A DNA stretch of 64,000 bases from Selenomonas sp. AB3002 (lineage in GTDB: Bacteria; Bacillota; Negativicutes; Selenomonadales; Selenomonadaceae). Each line of letters begins with the position of its first letter. Within the stretch, counting starts at the first letter, position 1. Where the stretch lies: positions 372,001-436,000 of the forward strand of contig NZ_JNIO01000008.1 in assembly GCF_000702545.1 (NCBI RefSeq), in the 5' to 3' direction. The notes beneath the pieces were generated by a model, which ran no database searches, was not told where the DNA came from, and was given only the letters and a program-made list of their open reading frames with translations. The position numbers were made by a program, and so were the translations under genes. This document shows positions 58,907-64,000 of the stretch, one piece after another.

Positions 58907-59581
58907 ATGAAGTATAACAAGGTCATTGAGGCGGGATTTCTGGCCCGGCCTAACCGCTTTGAAGCCCAGGTGGAGGTGGCGGGGCAGGTAGAAACCGTCC
59001 ATGTTAAGAACACTGGGAGGTGCAAGGAGCTTTTACTCCCGCATGTACCTGTGATACTGGCAGAAGCAGACAACCCTGCCCGGAAAACCAGGTATGATCT
59101 CATAGCAGTGGAGAAAACTGGTCTGGGACTTATAAACATAGACAGCCAGGCACCCAATAAGGTGATGGGAGAGTGGCTGGCTGGAAGAGGCTATGACGTG
59201 GTGAAGCCGGAGTACAAGTATGGCAGTTCCCGCATAGATTTCTACATGGAGCGGGGAGATCAGAAGTACCTGCTGGAGGTCAAGGGCTGCACTCTGGAGC
59301 AAGATGGCATAGGGTATTTCCCTGATGCACCTACGGAACGGGGCATCAAGCATATCCACGAGTTGATTGAGGCAAAAAGAAATGGCTATTGGTGCGGGCT
59401 GGCCTTTGTGATTCAGATGCCGAAGGTTCGAGAGGTGCGTCCCAACATAGTTACGCATCCTGCTTTTGGAGATGCCTGGCAGGAAGCACTGGAGGCTGGA
59501 GTCAGGATTTGGTTCCTGGGATGCGATGTGAAAAAAGATGCCCTGAGCATAGATGATAGCCGGGTATGTGCGGAAGAATGA
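58907..59581 (+). CDS. sfsA: Sugar fermentation stimulation protein SfsA
   Basis: A 224-residue protein of the SfsA family, which has a nuclease-like PD-(D/E)XK core and an OB fold that binds DNA. The core acidic and Lys residues appear in SSRIDFYME and YLLEVKGCTLE, and the N-terminal part has AGFLARPNRFEAQVEV and NTGRCKELL. The cellular function is still unclear despite the old name. ATG 58907 follows GGAGAAGAAAG. kptA starts 1 bp after its stop. Confidence 0.93.
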   Translation: MKYNKVIEAGFLARPNRFEAQVEVAGQVETVHVKNTGRCKELLLPHVPVILAEADNPARKTRYDLIAVEKTGLGLINIDSQAPNKVMGEWLAGRGYDVVKPEYKYGSSRIDFYMERGDQKYLLEVKGCTLEQDGIGYFPDAPTERGIKHIHELIEAKRNGYWCGLAFVIQMPKVREVRPNIVTHPAFGDAWQEALEAGVRIWFLGCDVKKDALSIDDSRVCAEE

Positions 59582-59582
59582 C

Positions 59583-60122
59583 ATGCAGGATAAACAGTTG
59601 AGCAAATTCCTGTCCTTGATACTTCGCCATAAGCCTGAGACGGTGGGGATAACTCTGGATGAGCACGGCTGGGCTAATGTGGAGGAGCTGCTGAGGGGAA
59701 TCCGCCAATCCGGCAGGTGCATTGACTATTCAACGCTGGAGAGAATCGTGGCGGAGAATGACAAGCAACGTTTTGCACTCACCCCCGATGGCAAGAAGAT
59801 TCGGGCCAATCAGGGGCATTCGGTGAACGTGGATGTGGAACTGAAGCCCATGGAACCGCCAGAAGTGCTCTATCATGGGACGGTGGAGAAGAATAAGGCA
59901 TCAATTGAAGTCCAGGGGCTTATAAAGGGTACCAGGCTATATGTGCATCTATCTGCTGATGTGGATACAGCCATGAAAGTGGCCGGGAGGCGAAAGGGCG
60001 AGAAGCTTATCTATGAAGTGGCAGCAGGAGATATGTCCAGGGATGGCTTCAAGTTCTATCTGTCTGTCAATGGCGTCTGGCTGACAGATAAGGTGCCGTG
60101 CAAATATCTCACGCTGCTATAA
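59583..60122 (+). CDS. kptA: RNA 2'-phosphotransferase (KptA/Tpt1 family)
   Basis: Transfers an internal 2'-phosphate of RNA to NAD+, giving ADP-ribose-1'',2''-cyclic phosphate. The 179-residue protein begins at ATG 59583 after GGAAGA; the frame from 59553 lies in sfsA. LSKFLSLILRHKPETVG and DEHGWANVEELL form the N-terminal domain; RANQGHS and LYHGT with IEVQGL form the NAD-binding part. Eukaryotes use it for tRNA splicing; the bacterial substrate is unknown, since bacteria have no such tRNA introns. It is tightly linked to sfsA and closed by a strong terminator. Confidence 0.92.
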   Translation: MQDKQLSKFLSLILRHKPETVGITLDEHGWANVEELLRGIRQSGRCIDYSTLERIVAENDKQRFALTPDGKKIRANQGHSVNVDVELKPMEPPEVLYHGTVEKNKASIEVQGLIKGTRLYVHLSADVDTAMKVAGRRKGEKLIYEVAAGDMSRDGFKFYLSVNGVWLTDKVPCKYLTLL

Positions 60123-60133
60123 GAACATACGTC

Positions 60134-60172
60134 AACCGGGGCTGTTGCAGATTGCAACAGCCCCGGTTTGTT
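60134..60172 (+). terminator. Intrinsic terminator of sfsA-kptA
   Basis: AACCGGGGCTGTTGCA (60134-60149) pairs perfectly with TGCAACAGCCCCGGTT (60153-60168), loop GAT, followed by TGTTT. Confidence 0.92.
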
Positions 60173-60356
60173 TGCGCAAAGCAAACGATTGGACAAGGTT
60201 TCTTCGATGGTGCTTTGCCTGATAGATACGTTGGAGGGGATATCTTTTCTTGGGAAAATAAAAAAATGTAAATTTATCTGTAATACTTTTTCCACCGCTC
60301 CGTATGTATAGGCAGAAAACAAAAACATAGACAACCACCGAAGGGAGTAGATGAAA

Positions 60357-60719
60357 ATGAAGAACGCAATGACCAACAAGAAGCTGAATGATTTTGAACT
60401 GGATTTAGTAGCCGGTGGGACTCTTACAGAGGTCAATCAGCTGGCAGATGCCTTCGCCAAGAAGGGCGGCATCTTCGGAGAAGTTGTGGCCGAGATCCAC
60501 AGCGCATTGAGCGACAAGAGCGGCGTGGCCGGGCCGGTCAACATCCTGCTACGGGAGGCTGTAGGCAAGGGGCTGAGCCAGCTTGGCATCTCCCATGACT
60601 TGAGCGTCGGCGTCCTTGGTACTGGCTTCATGTCAAAGGACAACAAGTATTCTTACAATGGCAAGAGCATTTCCCATGCTGATGTACTCAAGATGATTGA
60701 TGCAGCGAAAGTTGCCTAA
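60357..60719 (+). CDS. Double-glycine-leader peptide, bacteriocin-like
   Basis: A 120-residue protein. ATG 60357 is 9 bp after AGGGAG; ATG 60351 is also possible. The N-terminus NKKLNDFELDLVAGG has the features of a double-glycine leader (acidic FELD helix, hydrophobic L/V at -4, GG at the end) recognised by peptidase-containing ABC exporters. The predicted product after GG is about 99 residues, glycine- and alanine-rich, with no cysteine (AFAKKGGIFGEVVAEIH, GVLGTGFMSKDNKYSYNG). It could be a bacteriocin, a signal or another exported effector. No exporter, immunity or modification gene is visible nearby. The upstream 180 bp hold no clear promoter. Confidence 0.6.
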   Translation: MKNAMTNKKLNDFELDLVAGGTLTEVNQLADAFAKKGGIFGEVVAEIHSALSDKSGVAGPVNILLREAVGKGLSQLGISHDLSVGVLGTGFMSKDNKYSYNGKSISHADVLKMIDAAKVA

Positions 60720-60776
60720 GATATTCAAAACAGTTACAGCATATCAGGCTTTATCTTGATGCCTTATCAAGAAAAG

Positions 60777-60811
60777 GGGCTGACGCACATGCTTGTGTGT
60801 TGGCCCTCTTA
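60777..60811 (+). terminator. Probable terminator of the double-glycine peptide gene
   Basis: GGGCTGACGCACA (60777-60789) pairs with TGTGTGTTGGCCC (60794-60806) through Watson-Crick and G-U pairs, then TCTTAGTT. A smaller hairpin TCTTGAT/ATCAAGA (60754-60772) precedes it. Confidence 0.65.
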
Positions 60812-60843
60812 GTTGGGAAGCCTGAACATGATAAGCAAGGTAA

Positions 60844-61104
60844 CGAGATATCAAGAGATATAACGAGGAAGAAGAAAGCGATGAGAACGCATGGGGTTAT
60901 CAGGATGAGTTAGGTCCCAATGATGTGCTGCGCCCCGGCGAGTCGATCTTCTTGACCTTCTCGCCCAGGGATGATGTGCGTTACTGGGATATCAAGGTGG
61001 TATATGACAATGGCAAAGAAGATGTTTGGGAGGATCTTGACCTTTACCGCATCTTCAATATCACCATCCGTCCCGGTGGTACGGTGAGCATCGAGAGCAC
61101 CTGA
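60844..61104 (+). pseudogene. 5'-truncated fragment of an exported-protein C-terminal domain
   Basis: An open frame of 86 codons with no ATG, GTG or TTG start, preceded by a stop at 60841-60843. It encodes an acidic linker (YNEEEESDENAWG) and then a beta-rich domain: LGPNDVLRPGESIFLTF, YWDIKVVYDNGKEDVWEDL and ITIRPGGTVSIEST. This WG-x-LG-x-VLxPGES pattern occurs, from memory, at the C-termini of many secreted proteins of uncertain function. The 5' part is missing, so this is probably the tail of a deleted gene. Confidence 0.5.
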
Positions 61105-61114
61105 GATAAAAAAA

Positions 61115-61208
61115 GGCTGTCGCACTAAGCTATTTCACTACGATACCTAGCTTGAGATAATTCTCTTGGCTGATAGATATCGTGGCAAAATGCTTAAATG
61201 CGACAGCC
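61115..61208. repeat. 94-bp imperfect palindrome, bidirectional terminator or small MITE
   Basis: GGCTGTCGCA (61115-61124) pairs with TGCGACAGCC (61199-61208), and inside these TAAGC (61126-61130) pairs with GCTTA (61192-61196). An A run precedes it (61107-61114) and CTTTTT follows. The 61-bp interior holds further short pairings and no gene. The ends are typical of insertion-sequence or MITE tips, while the flanking A/T runs fit a terminator for both strands. Confidence 0.5.
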
Positions 61209-61223
61209 CTTTTTGTGTATGGG

Positions 61224-61466
61224 TCAGAAAACGGAAAGTATGAGGTACAAGAGCAGGGACAGGGCGAAGAAGGCAGCTGTGACATGCTTCCAGAACTTGT
61301 AGTCCTTATCAATGGCTTCCCGCTCCACAGGAGTGGGGTCAGGGGGATTGGCTTGTACCTCCCCTGTGGAACATGTACAATGTGGCGGCCAAAAACGAAA
61401 AATCTGTAATGAGAAACGGTTCTGATGGCCGTCAACTAATGTCCTGAAGGTGTTGTTGTAATGGTT
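61224..61466 (-). pseudogene. Minus-strand frame for a small membrane protein without a start codon
   Basis: A minus-strand frame, open from 61466 to its stop at 61226-61224, ends in HCTCSTGEVQ, PDPTPVEREAIDKDYKFWK and a hydrophobic helix TAAFFALSLLLYLILSVF. The juxtaposed charged stretch and transmembrane helix look like real protein, and a terminator-like hairpin lies directly after it. No ATG, TTG or GTG lies upstream of the charged stretch; the only common start is GTG 61328-61326, 30 bp from the purine-rich GGGGAGG. It is either a decayed gene or one with an unusual start. Confidence 0.35.
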
Positions 61467-61478
61467 TTATGTAATGGT

Positions 61479-61507
61479 TTGGCTGAAATGGGGTTGGGGT
61501 GTAAAAT
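61479..61507 (+). promoter_or_regulatory. Putative promoter of the primase-helicase gene
   Basis: TTGGCT (61479-61484), 17-bp spacer and TAAAAT (61502-61507), leaving a leader of about 140 bases before GTG 61653. The leader holds a ribosome-site-like GGGGAGG (61530-61536) with an 18-codon frame behind it and an AAGCT/AGCTT hairpin near 61615-61635. Confidence 0.45.
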
Positions 61508-61652
61508 AGAGGATAGAAAGCTATTTTGAGGGGAGGCAGGTAGTTGCAGTGGAACAGGTAGACATTAGTACAGCCTTGAAGAGGGCTCATTTTAGAAGAC
61601 ATTGAAGAGCAAGAAGCTAGCTGAAACAGCTTTGTAGAGAACGGGGGATAAG

Positions 61653-64000
61653 GTGGCTCTGAAGGAAATAGAATCATTGCGGCAGGAGAATGAGCGGTTG
61701 GTGGCCGAGGTTGAACGGCTGAGAAGCCTATTGAAAAGTCATGGTATCCCATATGAGCCCAAGCCTGAGCCTCCCAGACATGTTGATTCGGCGGCAGAGG
61801 CGAAACGCCGTGTAAATCTTTTTATGAAGCTTTTTTGCGCCAGAAGAGATTTTTATGCAGAGCGTTGGGAGAGCAAAGGCGGCAGAGCTGGCTATAGTCC
61901 CGTTTGCAGCAATCGCTGGACACCCATGTGCCCAAAGAAGACACGGGGAATCAAATGCCATGAATGCGATAAACAAGCCTGGGTTCCTTTTACTGAGAGT
62001 GTGGCATACAAGCATCTTGTAGGGCAGGATGAGCGTGGAAGGCCCTATGTAATTGGAACGTATGCTCTTTTAGAGGATTCCACCTGCAAATTTCTGGTGT
62101 TCGATTTTGATGACCATGATGGGTCTCATGTGGCATGGCAGGAGGAGGCACGTCTCTTAAGAGAGATATGCCAGAGCTATGGTATTGACACAGCCCTGGA
62201 ACGGTCACGTTCTGGCAAGGGTGCTCATGTCTGGATTTTCTTTGACGAGCCGCTGGAGGCAAAGTTGGCACGGAGATTCGGTGCAGCACTTCTGGCTAAG
62301 GGAGCAGAAAAAGTACATCAGAGGGATTTCAACACTTTTGACCGCATGATGCCTAATCAGGACGAGATGCCCGCCGGTGGTATGGGGAATCTCATTGCAT
62401 TGCCCTTGCAAGGTCTCCCTCGCAAACAGAATAATTCTGTATTTGTCGATGAGAACTGGGAGGTTATACCAGACCAATGGGGATATCTGGAGCAAAAGAA
62501 ATTGCTGTCCAGAGAATTTGTGGGAAACAAGCTCACAGAATGGGGACCGCAGGATTTGCCAGCCCTCCTGGAGGAAAATGAGACTGAGCTGGATTTAAAG
62601 CCTTGGGAGCCTAAGTCTAAAGTGATATTGGAGCGGTCTGACGTAAGGGGCCCCCTGAGGCTTACACTGGCAGACTGCATCTATATTCCCCAGCAGTCTG
62701 TTAAGCCGCGTACTATGAACCTTATTCGCAAGATGGCCACCTTCAGTAACCCACAGTTTTATAAGATGCGGGCTATGCGCTATTCCACCAAGCAGATTCC
62801 TCGCCGAATACAATGCTTCCGTGATACAGAAGATTTTGTCGCCTTGCCTCGCGGGTGCCTGAAAAAGCTGAAGGAGCAGCTGGAGACGGCGGGCATCGCT
62901 TATGAAATAGAGGATTGCCGTACGACAGGCAGGGCTATAGATGTCAATTTTCAAGGGATGTTGCAACCAGAGCAGGAAAAGGCGATAGAAGCTATGTTGG
63001 CCCATGATATTGGTATCCTGGGGGCAGCAACAGGCTTCGGAAAGACGGTGCTGGGGACTTATCTTATTGCCAGTCGCAAGGTCAATACACTGGTATTGGT
63101 GCACAATCGCGAGATTATGCGGGGCTGGCAGGAGGATATAGCAAAGTTCCTGCAAATCAATGAGGAGGTGCCGATAGAGGAAGGGAAACGCAGAAGAAAG
63201 CCAAAGAGCATAGTTGGGACGCTTTATGCCGGGCATGATTCATTGCATGGTATCGTAGACGTGGCTATGATCTCGTCTCTGGGAAGAGATGACGCTGTGG
63301 ATGAGCGTGTGGCAGATTATGGCATGGTTATCATGGATGAGTGCCATCACGCCGGAGCCTACACTTTTGAAAATGTGTTGTGGAAGGTGAAGGCTAAATA
63401 TGTCTATGGACTGACAGCTACTCCTGTGAGGGAGGATGGCCATGAAAAGATTGTCTTTATGCAGTTTGGAGACGTGCGTTATCGCCTGTCCGAGAAAGAC
63501 AGGGCTGCCATGCAGGACTTCAGGCATGAGATTTGCCCGCGATTCACGAGCTTTGCTCCAGTAACCAGAGAGAAACCATCGATAAACGAATTGTATAAGC
63601 TGCTAATTCAGGATAAACTGCGCAATCAGATGCTGGTGGATGATATCGCAGCTGCTGTTGACGATGGACGTACACCGCTGGTGCTTACAAAATTTAAGGA
63701 GCATGCGAAACTCATTCATGAAGCACTGCAGAAAAAGGGCTTTAATTCAGTACTGGCTCTTGGAGGAGGTTCAACAAGCGAGCGCAAGGCTCGGCGTGAT
63801 GTTTTGCAGGCTGCCACTGACGATGAACGGCTAGTGATTGTCGCCACAGGGAAGTATATAGGCGAAGGTTTCAACTTCCCCAGGCTGGATACGCTCTTTT
63901 TGGCAGTGCCGGTGTCCTGGAAGGGCAATATTGCCCAATATGCCGGAAGGTTGCACAGGGACTTTGAGGGCAAGGAAAATGTAATCATATATGATTACGT
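61653..64000 (+). CDS. Primase-helicase of the TOTE conflict-system type, 3' end cut by the window
   Basis: The frame runs from GTG 61653 (after GGGGGATAAG; a stop at 61635 excludes a longer frame) past base 64000, giving 782 codons so far. Residues 2-32 are a leucine-rich coiled coil (EIESLRQENERLVAEVERL). Cysteines 85, 93, 102 and 105 suggest a zinc site. Residues about 150-200 form an archaeo-eukaryotic primase core (FDFDDHDG, SRSGKGAHVWIFF). From about 440 there is a superfamily 2 helicase: Walker A GAATGFGKT (457-465), DECH (562-565), LTATP (587) and QYAGRLHR (about 762). This order matches proteins named TOTE conflict system primases. A defence role is inferred. Neighbouring partners lie beyond the edge. 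Confidence 0.8.
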   Translation, partial: MALKEIESLRQENERLVAEVERLRSLLKSHGIPYEPKPEPPRHVDSAAEAKRRVNLFMKLFCARRDFYAERWESKGGRAGYSPVCSNRWTPMCPKKTRGIKCHECDKQAWVPFTESVAYKHLVGQDERGRPYVIGTYALLEDSTCKFLVFDFDDHDGSHVAWQEEARLLREICQSYGIDTALERSRSGKGAHVWIFFDEPLEAKLARRFGAALLAKGAEKVHQRDFNTFDRMMPNQDEMPAGGMGNLIALPLQGLPRKQNNSVFVDENWEVIPDQWGYLEQKKLLSREFVGNKLTEWGPQDLPALLEENETELDLKPWEPKSKVILERSDVRGPLRLTLADCIYIPQQSVKPRTMNLIRKMATFSNPQFYKMRAMRYSTKQIPRRIQCFRDTEDFVALPRGCLKKLKEQLETAGIAYEIEDCRTTGRAIDVNFQGMLQPEQEKAIEAMLAHDIGILGAATGFGKTVLGTYLIASRKVNTLVLVHNREIMRGWQEDIAKFLQINEEVPIEEGKRRRKPKSIVGTLYAGHDSLHGIVDVAMISSLGRDDAVDERVADYGMVIMDECHHAGAYTFENVLWKVKAKYVYGLTATPVREDGHEKIVFMQFGDVRYRLSEKDRAAMQDFRHEICPRFTSFAPVTREKPSINELYKLLIQDKLRNQMLVDDIAAAVDDGRTPLVLTKFKEHAKLIHEALQKKGFNSVLALGGGSTSERKARRDVLQAATDDERLVIVATGKYIGEGFNFPRLDTLFLAVPVSWKGNIAQYAGRLHRDFEGKENVIIYDY

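Noticed and set aside
60056-60436. A 126-codon minus-strand frame over the start of the double-glycine peptide gene
   Set aside because: It overlaps two + strand genes and a strong terminator and has no ribosome site.
61549-61605. An 18-codon frame after GGGGAGG in the primase-helicase leader
   Set aside because: It is too short and the ribosome site is 12 bp away from a GTG; kept only as a note on the leader.
1-64000. CRISPR arrays, tRNA, rRNA, cobalamin or preQ1 riboswitches, T-boxes and CIRCE elements
   Set aside because: I looked for repeated spacers, cloverleaf-like sequences and known leader motifs before cysE, cbiD, queC, pheB and hsp20 and saw none; a covariance-model search could still find weak ones.

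Overview
The window looks like a chromosome segment of a diderm Firmicute of the Negativicutes, most like Selenomonas or a close relative. This is inferred from moderately high GC, Firmicute-style genes (RNase J, a short four-domain S1 protein, a PASTA kinase, PheB), the anaerobic cobalamin route and a GDP-mannose gene scar. No rRNA or tRNA gene is visible to confirm it. Nearly all genes lie on the + strand, and many have consensus -35/-10 promoters and strong hairpin terminators.

Layout. 1-1.7 kb: a decayed manC-manB scar, an orphan transposase-like HTH protein and an XRE regulator. 1.8-5.9 kb: cysE, a MATE exporter, cobD and cobC. 6-11.9 kb: an L,D-transpeptidase, polA, mutM, coaE and a lytic transglycosylase. 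12-16.4 kb: single-gene units for mdh, RNase J (rnj) and ald. 16.5-25.9 kb: dnaE, then dacF, an RluB-type synthase, a BaiN-type flavoprotein, aroA, cmk and plsC. 26.2-31.6 kb: ispH, rpsA, a DUF512 protein, der and plsY. 31.7-34.5 kb: pheB-hom-thrB. 34.5-39.6 kb: cca, rsmB, rlmN and a DUF6765-like protein with an internal 28-residue repeat.

39.7-47.8 kb is a signalling and cell-wall block: two FHA proteins, a PP2C phosphatase, an FtsW/RodA flippase, a class B penicillin-binding protein and a PASTA Ser/Thr kinase, followed by rsgA and rpe. queC and folE2 (7-deazaguanine synthesis) and a UPF0104 membrane protein follow. Then come cbiD-E-T-F-G for the anaerobic corrin ring, with a 132-bp palindromic element between cbiF and cbiG.

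54.8-64 kb is more varied: hsp20, a DUF4870 protein, an exported nucleosidase with an altered catalytic motif, and an OhrR-type regulator divergent from a PAS-like protein and rubrerythrin across a shared palindrome. It continues with sfsA, kptA, a double-glycine-leader peptide and gene fragments. The right edge cuts a primase-helicase of the TOTE conflict-system type (61653 onward), the most unusual gene here.

Together the genes cover replication and repair (polA, dnaE, mutM), RNA modification and ribosome assembly (rluB, rsmB, rlmN, cca, der, rsgA), wall synthesis and its phospho-control, and cobalamin synthesis. The two ends of the window are accessory and partly degenerate.
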